Part shown: piece by piece, positions 1 to 12,211 of the stretch
How the letters are laid out: each line of letters opens with the position of its first letter
How positions within the stretch are numbered: the first letter of the stretch is position 1
Assembly (NCBI GenBank): GCA_009767595.1
Contig: VSDK01013519.1
Coordinates: 32,796-96,795, forward strand
DNA length: 64,000 nt
Direction: 5' to 3'
DNA from: Symbiodinium kawagutii
Lineage: Eukaryota; Sar; Dinophyceae; Suessiales; Symbiodiniaceae
Translations under genes and position numbers: made by a program
Notes under the pieces: model-generated
Database searches by the model: none
What the model saw: the letters and a program-made list of their open reading frames with translations, nothing else
What the model was told of the DNA's origin: nothing

Positions 1-253
1 GATCAATTCCTTCTTGTTATCAGATCATTGACGATGGAGATGGTTGGTAGCTTCTGGTAGTTCATTGTAATCATATCCTCTGGTAGTTCAGTGCTGTCAT
101 ATTATTCTATGAATCTGCGTTCATCAACCAAGTAACTACATAGTTATCATCAATGAACCCAGTAACTACCAGTAACTACCAGCAACTACATAATGAATCC
201 GCATTCATCAACCAAGCCTATCCTCACCTCACCATCTCGATGACCTTCCCTAC

Positions 254-3200
254 CTGCGCAGGTCGCCATGGAAGCCCCTCGCCCTCGGGGCGTTTCACTG
301 GCGCAGAGCTCACGGAGCCATGGCCTTCGCGCCGGGAACACGTGCAGATCCTGGAGTGATCTCCTGCTATTCATCGTGGTACCATATATAGAATCCATAT
401 ATTCACATAGATCCTGGTATAGAATCCTGGTAATCATTTTCTTGAATTCAAGGTATACCATAGATTTATTTATCTAGATATGGTATTTCTAAATGCCATT
501 TGCCAGGATCTCCTGCTATTTATCCTGCTATAGAATCCTGGTATTTCACATATTGGCTTAGAATCATGGCAAATGGTATAAATCCTTATATACATCCTGG
601 TATACCATTAATTTCCTTGAATTCAAGGTCCAAAAGCCTCTTCGACTTGATTATGCACAACCTGACCAGGCAGAACTGTATACTTCCGGCATAACCATTG
701 ATTGTCCTGCTAACTTTGATGATAAGCGTGGCGCATCATATCTGGTAATAATCCCGAATCATGCTATACCCATTGATTATCCTGCTAACATCCTGATTAT
801 TGCTAGTATATATACCGATAATACATGGCATATCTCCTCAGAACTGATCACCAGTGGGTATACTAGTTCACCAGCTGGTATTATGGTATGTCAGTTTGGC
901 GCTTAATATTACAACGCTTTAGCACGCAGCTCGTTATCACTGGGGTATAGTATAAGTGGTTAGTCACTGTCGTGGTTGCTTATCACAACTCATAACTTGC
1001 TGGATCTTTCTAGTGTGACTACCTGGTAAAACTCCTGACTGGCCGGTGAAAATTCTGGCTATCCCAAGTATAACGCGCCGGCTCACGATGGTTATACCTA
1101 GTACAGTACTTGACACAGACCATCTTGAATCCTAGAACTAGTTGGTTCACTATGTGGTAAAACAATGGTTACTAGGAAACCCGGCATAAATACATGACAA
1201 CCAGCTACTTGCAACTGCTTGGTACCTACCAGTTATGTTATGCCTGGTTGGTCAAATGGCTTGCAAAAACCAACTTAGAACAAGCCCACCTTGCAGGGAC
1301 CCTCATTACTAACGGAATTTGATGGATGTTTTTACTTATTGGTGGTTTCTCAAGTCATAGGGGACCCCCCAAGGCATCCTTTTTTTAATCACTAAAAGTA
1401 CCAAACCAACCACAACTTGTAGGTACTGCTTGGTTTGTTACTAAACCATTGATGGCAGTAATACCATGTCAGGAGCAATCAAATAGCTTCAGAAACCACC
1501 ATAGATCCTGGCATGGCTATTGCTATTCTGGAGGCCAAGGAATTGACCCAGAAAGGTTGACGGCACTAAGGATAACGTTGAGTTTTTTGCACTGCCGACC
1601 GGTGACTCCAATCATGAAGCAAGAGGCTGGGTATATCCATCAGAACTAGCCGCTTTGAAGGGGATGTGAATTGGTTGTTGCATGGTTTCGGGATCCCTTG
1701 GTTGCGGAAAAACTGTGATCAATCCAACTTGGCGTTGGTGATTACTGGGCGCCATGCGTATTGACTCGCTGGCATGGATCTCAGCGCCAGCAACTTGGAG
1801 GTCACCCCCAGGCGTCAGTTGCAAGCCAGGGAGTCATTGAACCAACCAGATTGGTTCACAACTGATTTCATGCGGCAATTGTTGGCCATGAACCTTTCTC
1901 AACCATCAAATCAACCAAATTATCAAAAGCGATTAGTCACTTTGCCCACCATTTCTCGTGAAATCAACCAAGCGTGTGATGAATGATCAGTGGTTATCAT
2001 CCATCATGGTCAACGCAATGCTTAATGTCTGATTATCGTAAAATCAATCACTCGACATTGCTGCTTACATGTACCAATTGCCTGGTAGGTGCCCTGAATT
2101 GACTAAACCTGCACGAACGGACAAGCTTCGTGCTTACCCATAACCAACCACTACGAACCACTATCAACCATTGCGAACTAACCCACAAGCCATGAACCAA
2201 CCAAACCATAATCAACCATAATCAACCATAAATCAACCATAATCAACCATAATCAACCATAATCAACCATAAATCAACCATAAATCAACCATCACCAACC
2301 ACTAAACCATTGACCATGGTGAACCAACCCACGGCTCCCACCTGGCAGCAAGGCCACCAGCTGCTGCTGGGGTCCCTTGGTACAGCTCGATGCGTCCATA
2401 CCCAGGCGCGCCCAGCGCCTCGCAGTGACATCAAACCATGGCGCTTCAGCATGATTAGTTATGGCAAATGATGGTTTCATCATGGTTTCATGATGGTTTC
2501 ATGATGGTTTCATGATGCTTGCTGATGGTTTTAATGAAGGCTCATGATGTTCAATGATGGTTTTGATGATGGCTCGATGATGGTTCATGATCGATCACGA
2601 TGATTAGTAGTGGGTGGCAATACTGCAAACATTGTCAATGATGGTTGGCTGATTGTGATTTGTTGGGATTAAACACATTGTAAGCGGCCAGTTCTTGATC
2701 AAGTGACAGCGTTTCTACTGGCTGATAGAATCATGACTAGTACTGTCTGATAGGCGGGGACAAGAAGCAACTGTATTCAACAATTGTGCTAGTACAGGGA
2801 AATCGTTTTGGGTTAAGCATGATTGATCATTCTTGATAGCATCGGATATCAATCTGATGATGAAGAAACTGTGGGGGAAAAGAAAACATGTGGAAAATGG
2901 TTGCTGTTGTTTCCAGCCAAAGCCAGATGCCAAAAGAATAGTCATGAAAATCGCCTTTTGTGCGAAGAAAAACTGTGAAAATCGCGAGAAAAGAGTTGAA
3001 AAATCAGGAGTCACAGGAACCAGCCACAAGCTCTCAATGCTCGGCGCGCAAACAACGACAAAAAGTGAAACGTTGAACGGAATGTGGCGAACGTTGAAAC
3101 TTAATAGATGAAGTTGAATGTATGTTCGTCCCATCTCAATGCTCTTGACAACGAAACAAGTTCATGAAAAGAACATGCACAATTAGCCATGCAGCCAACC

Positions 3201-6200
3201 AACTTTCGTCACCAGCATGGCCACTTGCAAGTTGCTGGTATTCAGTCACTAGACTTGTTCGCCCGAAGCTTCGCAAGGTTTCCTCACTAAAGCCAAGATT
3301 CACTCAACGGATTCGGAAGTTACTCAGTGTGACAGGAAGAATGGGATTTGGCTGTAGGAAAATGTCCAGGAAGGTGGCTTGTCTGCAAACCTCACCTGTA
3401 GTGACTTCCTGATAGTTTTCCTGTAAATCAATTGCTGGTTGGTGATTTCAACCCCTTTGAATAATATGTGTCAATCAACCCATCATGTCTTCATCCTGGG
3501 GAAAATCAAAAGGAAAAACAAAACCACCAACAAGTGAAGTTGCTTAATTAACCATTCTAGGGCGGTGATTATTCCCTATAAACCACTAGAATCTGCAAAA
3601 AAAATGTCAATCAAACCACCAAGTAACAATGTATATCAATGATTATGAATGTATAGATGTAAATTTCCAACTCATCACACCAAACGGTTGCAAGACATCA
3701 CCTTTGCAACCCTCCTACCACCCCGTTGTTTCACTTGTCCACGGTCGCCCTTGGTCCTGCCTTCCTCGTTCGTCCATCTGAGTGCCCCAAGGAGTCCAGT
3801 CAACTGCCTCGCTGCTGTTCAGTGTATAGGTCTGCATCTATGTATCTATGAACCCGTGAATCTATGCTTATCTATGATAGTCTATGAATCTATGTATGTA
3901 GCTACGTAGCTGTATGGCTCTATAGGCTATGTATGTCTATGTATACGTGCACATCCATGCATGCAGGTCATCTTCAACAACAGCAGTCCTCAGAAGACTG
4001 CCCATGGTCACCTGAAACTACTCATGTTTCTGGATATAGCGCTGACCAAGGGCACCGACTCCATGAAGTGTTGTTGCTCATTGCTGTCTTCAACATCGAG
4101 ATGATGTGGGTCCCTGCATGGTGATAGCCTAATTATGCAATCAAGGAAGCTACTACAGACTCATTGGCAGGGCCACCGCTGCTTAACCACTAGTAACTAT
4201 TATGGGGAATAAAAAAATGGGTGTGGTACTAGTTGTTACAGATGTATATAAACTCAATTGTTTAGCAAGATCGCCAACCATTGTCGACCCTTCCTAGCCA
4301 TGGGCTCACCCATTCTCAACCATCACTACAGCAACCATTCGCCTTTCTCAACGGTTGTTGGTCCCTATCTGCCTGAATCAGTAGCCGTCATGCAGGTAGC
4401 GATTTCTAATCACTCCAATCCCGTGTTCTTGATTGCTGGGGCAACCATTAACAGTGTTGATTGAATTCACCACGATCAATACTCATCAGATTGCTGGCTG
4501 TTGTCCAATATCATCATCAACAAGTATCAGCATCATTGCCCAAAATATCGATCATCATCAATAACCAATATTCATTAATCTTTATCAACCAAGATAAACC
4601 GCAAGCAACAATGATCAATCACTTGAAATGTGAACATTACAACCACTATCACCAATAGATAATTTGCTAATCACTTGAAATCTACATAAACCAACCATTA
4701 ATCAACCACAAATCAACCATAAATCAACTGATATCAAGCCAATTGATATCATTCACTATCCTTGTGCAACCCCTTTTTCTCCTGCTGCCGCAGTTCAAGC
4801 CCCCACCTTAGCAGCAAAGTCCACTTCGCCTGGCAAGACAACGACATCTCTGTGATGAAATGACACCTTGACGCAACAACTGCAAGGACTCAATGACCAA
4901 CAAGAACCAACAACAACCAACAACAATTGGCTATGGGTCAATAGTAACCATCAATATTAAGTAATAATAATGGGGAAAGCAATGGTTCATCATGGGAACC
5001 AGGGGTACAGGGTTTTGACCCACAGCCAATTTACCACCAACAATCAACAACCAACGGGAACAGTAATGCCAACCCTGGAAGCTAAACCCCAAAGGTTGAT
5101 AGGGGGGGTTGTCTCCCAAGTTTGACCTAATTTCTTAATATATACTTGATTAATTTAACTGATAACCCCCCACCCAATTGATAAACCTATAGAATTTATT
5201 CATCGGGAGTTCACATCCAAAACAACTCGCCAGTGGCAAAACCTCATCATGCACCACTAGAGGAGATCCCTCCCAGTTTCGCCCGACATCATCGCCATCT
5301 TCGGCTCGACACCCAGGACTTCCCGACCGCGCCTTCCCAGCAGTCGTGCATCAAACGCTCATAGCCTCCGAAGCCACCACCCTCTCCGCCGTCGATGAAG
5401 CAACCGCCCAGGATCAACACGCGCACCTGCGGCACCGGTGCGCGCGGACGTTGATGCTTCGTGGTGGTCTTCTGGTGGTCTTCTGGTGGTCTTATGGTGG
5501 TCTTTTAAACTTCAAGAATAGTTACTGCCAGGTTTAACCATCATCAAACTCTGTATCATAGTAACACTCTCATTTGAACACCACACAAACAAATGTACGT
5601 AATTGTGTAATCAATGGTTTATAATTTATAATGGTCAGTTACTGGATAATGATAAAGGATAATCTATAGTTCATGATGGTCATATCCATAATTTATTCCT
5701 TGCAAAGAAACATCTGTTGTGCATGTCTTGGTTGCCTTCCTGGTGGCTTCATCGAAAGAAACCCACCGCTTCAAGAAGCGGTCGCGTCATGGCGAGGTGC
5801 TGCACCAACAAATTCACCATCCATCTGTCCATGACCAACCCTCATCTGGTTGGTGGTTGAGCCACCCCGTCATGAAAAATATGCACAAGTCAAGTCAACC
5901 AGCCAATCATTTGGTCATACATTTGGGAAAAAAAGTTTGAAACCACCAACCAGTCAACCATTTAATGCGCCAACTCGGAATCAACCATGGGGGGCATCGA
6001 CAGACAATCCAACATTGCCCAAAAAAAGAGAGAAAATTCGGAAAAAACCTTCAAGCTCAACTGCGAAACTGATGATCATTCGCTGGTGCTTCATCGTACT
6101 GGTCACCAGAACCCATCTAAAGCCCCAGAAACACCAGGACCTTCGGTCCCCCTAAATCATCCAATGCTAGTCATTTCTGGTAATAAACCAACCATTTTGG

Positions 6201-6626
6201 GGGGTTCCCTATTTTAAAAAACCTCCATTTGGTGAAACAAAGCCTGGTGCCATCCGAAAAACGACCCTTGCACATCCCCAGGACTGCGGAACTCTGCCCC
6301 ATTTTTTTCGGATCGCAAGCTCTGCAGCATCTCCGGTCATCATCTTCCTTCAGCACGAGTGGGTGGTTGAGGCCCTTCTGAAGCCATGATGGGGCAATTA
6401 TCACTAGCCATCAGTAACCATCATCATCTTATTATAGGTTTACTCAACCATCATTAATCATCATGAACTCATTCCTAACCATCATAAACCCATGGTTGAC
6501 TAGTAGGAAAGACGCAGTCAACCCGTATTGGCCATCATGAACCATGGTGTCTTGATTTGTAACATGTACCTTGTATACATCTCAAATGGTCCGCAAGCTG
6601 ATCGAAGGCAGCAACTTGATGGGGGC
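254..6626 (-). CDS. Third kelch-like exon chain (six exons), running off the left end
   Basis: Exons on the minus strand: 6570-6626 (PHQVAAFDQLADHLRCIQ), 6266-6321 (LAIRKKWGRVPQSWGCAR), 5320-5426 (VRVLILGGCFIDGG, later YERLMHDCWEGAVG), 4807-4849 (DVVVLPGEVDFAAK), 2342-2418 (ALGAPGYGRIELYQG), 254-350 (RREGHGSVSSAPV, later EGEGLPWRPAQ). All phases fit. SWGCAR joined to VRVLILGG and later HDCWEG follows the kelch layout, so this is probably another propeller-type protein. Donors are GTACAT, GTCGTT, GTCCTG, GTGGGG, GTGGGA and GTAGGG; acceptors end in CAG or GAG. A coding-like stretch at 3700-3820 (VDWTPWGTQMDERG) may be a further exon but does not fit phase. The start is not found. Confidence 0.45.
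355..2341. other. AT-rich non-coding stretch with degenerate repeats
   Basis: Variants of CCTGGTATA, CTATAGAATCCTGGTAT and ACCAGTAACTACC recur between 60 and 1000. A half copy of the TTTCTCAAAATAGGGG element lies near 1335-1390. A GC-richer patch at 1740-1840 is open on both strands without clear splice sites. No gene called. Confidence 0.4.
2205..2293. repeat. 11-bp tandem repeat AATCAACCATA
   Basis: About eight head-to-tail copies with one-base length changes (ATAATCAACC and ATAAATCAACC). A dense example of the AACCAT motif spread through the window. Confidence 0.8.
2419..4806. other. Intron-like stretch
   Basis: ATGATGGTT repeats at 2470-2600. Open frames at 2715-3134 and 2833-3111 are Lys- or Phe-rich without splice borders. 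A coding-like piece lies at 3700-3820 on the minus strand (AVDWTPWGTQMDERG). A TCTATG/TATGTA-rich patch at 3810-3950. One CTGGTTGGTGG element at 3435. Confidence 0.35.
3435..3534. mobile_element. MITE-like element, CTGGTTGGTGG family
   Basis: Begins CTGGTTGGTGATT and ends AAAACCACCAACAAG. Imperfect terminal inverted repeats of about 13 bp, interior with GGAAAA near the right end, as in three other copies. Confidence 0.55.
4925..5031 (-). mobile_element. MITE-like element, GGCTRTGGGTCAA family
   Basis: Left AATTGGCTATGGGTCAA, right TTGACCCACAGCCAATT: 17-bp inverted ends with one mismatch. Interior GGGAACCAGGGGTAC is the reverse of the motif in copies at 12490 and 15570, so this copy is in the opposite orientation. 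Confidence 0.75.
5846..5953. mobile_element. MITE-like element, CTGGTTGGTGG family
   Basis: CTGGTTGGTGGTTGAGCC at the left and GAAACCACCAACCAG at the right, 13-bp perfect inverted ends, 108 bp. Interior ATGAAAAATATG and GGGAAAAAAAG match the copy at 35678. Confidence 0.7.
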
Positions 6627-6829
6627 CTGCAGTGGTAGAATTTCTCTGCCATGGAGCTTCAGCTGATTCCCAACTGATCACGGTCCATCTTCAGCTGGTG
6701 TTCTTTTTCGCTGCTCAGAAATGCTTGGTTTGATCTAGCAATTTGATGCAGAGAACAGCCGAGTTTGATATGGCTTTCCTGTTGCTAGTGATGGTCCTCC
6801 AAATCAAACCCTTGGTTTAAAATATATAA

Positions 6830-8351
6830 GCATCCACATATCCCTCGAAATCCCGGTATCATCCTGAACAAAAATCATGGTATCATCCTGAAATTGAAAA
6901 TACACATCGCCTTCAAAATGCTGTTCGAAATCCGGTTTGCTTACAGGATATGGTCCAATCAAAGTACCTACGTGTGAAAGAGCAACAACCAGCCCATATT
7001 GACTTTACAGGATATTCTTACCCAAGATTTGTGCCACTATGGATTCGTAGAGATTTGCCAGAAAAAAAAATCACATATTAATAATATTATATCTTTCTTT
7101 TCTTTGCATCTTTGTAAAGGTGTATATATAAGAAAACCACAGAGAGAATGATTTAAATCGATTGATAATAGCACTATATAATTGGAAGTTGAATATTTCA
7201 ATTTGAATTTGATTATATGTTGATTGATGGTCGTTATTTTCGGTTCCCGGGTCCTTGTGAGATATCTCCGGGGGATTATCTCCGTAACGGAGGAAAACTA
7301 GGGTATTTGAGAGCAGTTATATCAAAAAATGATTCGGCAACTTGGGCTATATATATAAATAAGGGCGCGCGGATTTTTAAATTCTCGATGTTTCCATGTT
7401 GTTGTCATTATTTCTATCATTGGACGTGCAGTCCCGTTACATATATCCTGTATTGGTTTTTCCGTGTTTGTTTTCATCTTTTTTGAATTCAACGATTTAT
7501 TTTTTATGCGAATTTTATATATTATGTGAGCCATGGAAGGCTCGGATTTTGTTTCATACGGAATCAAACCCGAATAGTCAAATTTCCGGGGTTTTATCCA
7601 TAAAGGAAGTTTGGGATACCTACGATTCTGAGTTTTGGGTATAAACATGTGTTGCACATTGGGTCAAGAACAATATTCATCTCATATATCATATCTTGGC
7701 TGTGGCAACTTGTTTTATCTTTGACTTTAAAATCTTGACCTATATAAAGTGTATGTCGGGTTCTATCTTTGTTTTGTTCTCGTATTTACTGTATTATGTG
7801 TTCGAAGAACTCGGTGTAGGCAGTGATTATGTGTGAGTGTTATCTTATAAGGAGTCGATCTGTTTATGCATGTTTGTTCTATTGGGTTTGCTCATTAATG
7901 TTATGCATCGACCTTGAAGTCATGTGAATTGATGTGTGATATCACAACTGTGTTTTTCTCCTCTTCATCACGCAAGGCAAATTGTGTGAGTTATTTTATA
8001 ACGTCAGTATCGCAAACCTGTAATCTGGTAGATATTTGAGGAGCTGTCTCCGGGGTTGTTTCATAAATTGCGCTGTCGTAATCGTAAGATACTTTATGTG
8101 TATCACTGAATAGCCACAAAGCGTTGTCAAGTTATGGGATGGGCTTGTTGTTGGAATGAAACATGAAACAAGGTGGAAACGAATGTATGTTATATGGGTT
8201 TGATTCTGTTGGTTTTGGTTGGAGTCACCGTGTCATAATTGAGATGATGATATCTGGGGATGTAGTGGAGCAGTGTGGATAAGGGGATAGGATAGGACTT
8301 GTTTGATACAGGGTTTGATTGGGGGGAAACATCCTGGATTTTGGTCTGCGG
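6830..8351. other. AT-rich spacer of the island, possible short coding pieces
   Basis: Mostly AT-rich DNA. A plus-strand frame opens at 7217 with MLIDGRYFRFPGPCEISPGD and then LRNGGKLGYLRAVI to about 7385; it reads like protein but I do not recognise it. At 7500-7645 both strands are open (minus PLWIKPRKFDYSGLIPYE, plus GVLSIKEVWDTYDSEF), so direction is unclear. From 7650 to 8300 I see no coding signal. Confidence 0.3.
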
Positions 8352-8907
8352 TCATCCAGCCTGGAGCCTGTGCGATTCGAACATGTGGTCAACCGTGCCC
8401 TCTTCGCGGTGTTTGGCGGATGTTTTCAGCATCCCTCTGTCGATGGCTTTCAGGCGGACGTCCATTTCCTGTTTTCAGCGGGCGACTTGAATAGCTCCTG
8501 CGCAAACAAAATAAAACGAATCGCATTTGTTTGCAAGGGCGTTGTCAAAAGTGAATGCTGTGAACGGTTTGTCTGGCCGGTAAAAACAATTGGCCTTCTC
8601 CATAGATTTCACGTCGAAGGTATGCACTGCGTCGTGGGTCTTTTCGGCAAGTTTGATCAGGTCTTCGTTGAATGAAAACATGCTGAGGTCGCCATCGAAG
8701 TCATCGCCTGTTTGCGGGTTCGAAATGAATAGTAAAATAGACCTGTATGACGCAATCCCAACGAATTCAAAGGAAACACATTCAAAAGGAGACAAGATGT
8801 ATAGATAACGCGCCTGCCATACCGGTGTTGCACTTGCCCATTGCCGAGACCACAACCGCGTTGTTTTCGAGTATGGCGTTTTCTGGCGGAGCGACTGCCT
8901 CCCAAAC
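8352..8907 (-). CDS. RNA-dependent RNA polymerase-like gene, 3' part with DFDGD catalytic loop (three exons)
   Basis: Three exons join in phase: 8834-8907 (codes VWEAVAPPENAIL, then NNAVVVSAMG), 8535-8742 (ILLFISNPQTGDDFDGDLSMF, read as two pieces ILLFISNPQ and TGDDFDGDLSMF) and 8352-8468 (EMDVRLKAIDRGML, ending HRLQAG-stop). Introns are 91 bp (GTGCAA...CATACAG) and 66 bp (GCAAAC...AAAACAG, a GC donor). The order 'hydrophobic strand, SAMGK, short loop, TGDDFDGD, SFNEDLI' matches the catalytic region of cellular RdRPs of the QDE-1/RDR superfamily, where a DbDGD triad binds the metal ion. Known of the family: they make double-stranded RNA for RNA interference. Inferred: this is a divergent member. 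The C-terminus may continue beyond 8352 through a GC donor at CAG/GCTGG. A frame at 8930-9058 starting MKFKSLADVLF lies directly upstream but does not join in phase without an assumed intron. Confidence 0.5.
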
Positions 8908-9058
8908 CTGATGCAAGGGTGAATTTCGCTCTGTGCATGTTCTCTCTCTCGATTGACTTCTCTGTGGTTTTTCCAATGGCTAAAAGCGAGCCTTCGGCCC
9001 AATGATCGGAACTGATGCGTTTGTGAAACAGCACATCAGCCAGTGACTTGAATTTCAT

Positions 9059-11405
9059 GTATATTGAATACTGGTATTTTTGTGGCCTGGTGTGTATGGA
9101 CGTGTTTATTCATGAGGGATGTAGTGTGTGTTGTTGTGGTTGATGTGTCTGATTGGATGTTGATTGCGAGTTGTGATTTGTGCTGTTTGTCGTGAATGGT
9201 AAAACTTTTCCTGTTTCAGTCATTTTCGGAGACGATTACGAAGTTTTACAATATGATCGTACTCGCATTGCTGCAATGAATTAAAAAAATCGGTTCATTT
9301 TGCTTGCGCTTCGTAATGAAGCGACATGTTTGACGAATTTTGTTGGTAATTGTGTTTGTGATGTGTTTTTGTTGGAGGGTTGGGTGTTTTATTGAGCTGT
9401 AACGTTCGAATGGTTATGTTCATATAAATTCGACGTTTCTTCTTTTTGATTTATTTGGTTTAATCAAGTTTTTATTTTTCGTAGTGGATTTGACTCAATG
9501 AATGGTTGCAGTTTAGTTGGCGGTTTGGGGGGATTACGACCACTACAAGGTTCTTATCGAAGTAGATGGATTGGATGCGATGAATTGTTTCCGTGTATAA
9601 ATTGATCGAAAATCGGTGCTGTTGAGAATCCTTTGTGCGCTCGGAATTTCTTTAACCGTGATGGCTGTTTTAGGCACGGACAATGCGGGCAACGGATCTG
9701 GGTAGTGTATCTGCGAGACGTGTGTGATTTGAAGGGTTTTATATTGAAAGAGCGGGTTGGTGCGCATTTCTCGAATTTGGTTGTTGTTGTATATCCAACA
9801 TTAGTGGTGATGTCTTGTTTTAGGAGCGCGTGAGGTGACGCGTTTGTGCTTCGGTGTTTGTATTGCTTCATGGGTCTCGTGGCACGTTTAACGGATGGTC
9901 TGTTAGATATGGTGCATTGTTGAAATCGGGGCATGTTGAAAGGACGCGATGAGTTCATGTGTTAGGATTGTGTTTTTGTGGATGCAGAGAGTTTGTTGTG
10001 TTTTTCAATGTTATTTGCATTGTGGAAACGTTTTAGATTGCTTCGGATCGCGGTGGTTGTAGTCTGTTGTTGGCCCTTATGTCTGATATTGAATTTGTTT
10101 TTTTTTTGGCTGGCGATTCTGTGTCAAGGAATTATTGATATGGATCGATGTAGTGAGTTTGTGGTTGGTGGCTTTACTTGTGTTGTATGAACGCGCGACT
10201 GCGGTGTATCTGTTTGAAGCGGACTATATGTTATGTTGTGGTGGTTGTACGGGTCATGACAGGTATATTTTCTTTCCGTTCATGTTTTTATAATCGGTTG
10301 AAGAGTGCGTGGTGATTGATAGAACTTTTTTAAATTAGCAAACCTTTGTGTATTTTGGGATCTGTTAGAGTCTATGTAAGTTTTAGGCACGGCAGTTGCG
10401 TGCCTCAGGTTGTGACTGCTGTTAGTCTAAACGATGTTTGGTATGAGTAGTTTCAAGAAAAAAGTGCGCGTTGATACTCGACGCCATGCCAAAATGCTTT
10501 AAATATATATCATGCGTTGTGACGATGATGCGGGTCAATATGGACTCGAGAGTTTTGTTCACGGGGTTTTGGCGTCTACGTTGTATTGTGTGCCCTGTGG
10601 CTTGTTTAAACGGAGGTAGATACATTTGGTGCAATTCTTAAAAGTCAGCTATGTTGAAAGGGCGCTGTGATTTGATGTGTGAAAGAACTTTTTTTTGTGA
10701 ATTTAGAGCGTGTGTTGTGTTTATCAGGGCTTTGCGCGTTGTGGATGCGCTTTGTTTTAATTACCACGGTTGTGGTCGGGAATTTTTTTGTTCGTGGCGG
10801 GGTTGAATTTGGATCTATTCTTATGTTTGGGTGATTCGGTTTCGTGGAATAATATAATGGCATGGATTGAGTGATGTGATTGTGCTAGCTAGTTGTATGG
10901 GTTTGTATGAGTCGTATTTTTAGGTGAGTCGTTGACTCTGCAAAGGTGCGTATTTTTTTTTGGGGGGGGCGGTGTCATGTGAAGCATGTTTACGTTTGTC
11001 ATCGTTTTTCTTTTTGGATGAGGAGAATGTGCATAGCCCAATGCATTCATGATACGTGTATGGAAAAAACTCTGATGTGTATGATGTGTGGTTGAGAAAT
11101 GGTTTAGTGGCAGCGCAATGTGATATTAGTATTGTTGGGGCCAAGTTGTAAGTGTGTATTTTTCCGTTAGGATGGATCTTTTTAATTTGTGTTGGGCTGA
11201 AGTCCTATCTGTCTGGTTTGTTGTAATGATTATTTGCGTACGAGTAATTGTTGTAGCAAGAATGGGAAAGTTTATTGTAAGTTTGAAAGGGGGTTTGATG
11301 ATTAAATAGTATTCTCCTTTAATTGTTTTATCACCGTGAAATATTGCGGATAAACTTGGTTGCTTGGATTTATTGTTAAGTTTGGTGGTATTTAAAAGAG
11401 TCTAC
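9059..11405. other. Long T/G-rich spacer or intron between the two polymerase-like exon groups
   Basis: About 2.3 kb with strong strand asymmetry (T and G on plus). The minus-strand open frames at 9554-9958, 10422-10863 and 10920-11144 are rich in Thr, His, Lys and Pro, as expected from A/C-rich DNA, and show no splice-bounded coding islands. If the flanking exons belong to one gene this is its only long intron; otherwise it is intergenic. Confidence 0.4.
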
Positions 11406-12211
11406 ATCTTTGGAATCCATGATCATTAATGTCCCTGTGTCCTCGGTGTAGTTCATAAGGGGTTTGTGCCATTTTAGAAGCAAACCTTGCAGTGATGTGT
11501 GGGCAGTTCTAGCTGCTTCCAAGGCACCTCGATATCGGTTGGACCTTGCGTAGGGCATCTCCAAACGGCACATTTGCCGGTGAGGACCTTCCCATCGACG
11601 ACGAGGTAGCACTTTCGGTCCTGGTGGAGCTGCGCGGGTGTTTCAATGTGTTTTTACTTGGATTGGTGGGGCAATGCATTGTTGGTTAATATGTGCGCGT
11701 GTCTAAGTCCTGTCCTTCAACTGATTCGTTGCCTCCTTTGGTGTCCACCAATGCAGTGACCGTGGCACCATCGCCACGTATGGAGAGCTTAGGCTTGTCC
11801 CCCTTCAAACACGTATACCTCGAGATGCTGATAAAGTGTGCAGCGGTGGGTCAAGTGATCGGTCTGAAGTTGAAATGCATCGTAGAGCATGTTTGCAGAT
11901 GAGTTGCATGCCCCACGCGGCGGCGGAGCCGCGCGCAAGGGCATGTCTGGTGCCACGTAGCAAGCATCCGGCGTCTTCTTCGTCGCTCTCCTTGCGCACG
12001 CTGTTGTGGCAGGTGTTTGACAATGTTTGAAGTGCTAAGTGTATATCTGTTAGTTGTTTGCAAGCCAAGACAGTATCCCGCCTGCTGCAGTATGTCCATT
12101 GGGGTGTAGGCCGCGTCAGGAGCAAGTTGTTCTACTTTCATCTTGATGTTGCCCATTGGAGTGCGGCGGTCCATCCATTTTTTGTGCTCCCTGGCACGGG
12201 CATAGGGGAAT
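11406..12211 (-). CDS. RNA-dependent RNA polymerase-like gene, upstream part (five exons)
   Basis: Five small exons read in compatible phase: 12062-12211 (FPYARAREHKKWMDRR...), 11908-12000 (VRKESDEEDAGCLLRG...), 11722-11827 (YTCLKGDKPKLSIRGDG..., ending GGNES), 11486-11629 (CYLVVDGKVLTGKCAVWR, then CPTQGPTDIEV) and, less surely, 11406-11441 (DTGTLMIMDSKD). The segment VLTGKCAVWRCPTQGPTDI resembles the V.V.R.P...P.DI block that precedes the catalytic DbDGD loop in cellular RdRPs, and TLMIMDSKD resembles the strand that follows it. The loop itself would be the 8352-8907 exons, about 2.5 kb downstream on the same strand. Two introns here seem to use GC donors, because no GT is available. It could instead be a separate gene of unknown function. 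No other domain was recognised. Confidence 0.5.

Noticed and set aside
9554..9958. 134-codon minus-strand frame in the T/G-rich island
   Set aside because: Composition is that expected of A/C-rich non-coding DNA; no motif.
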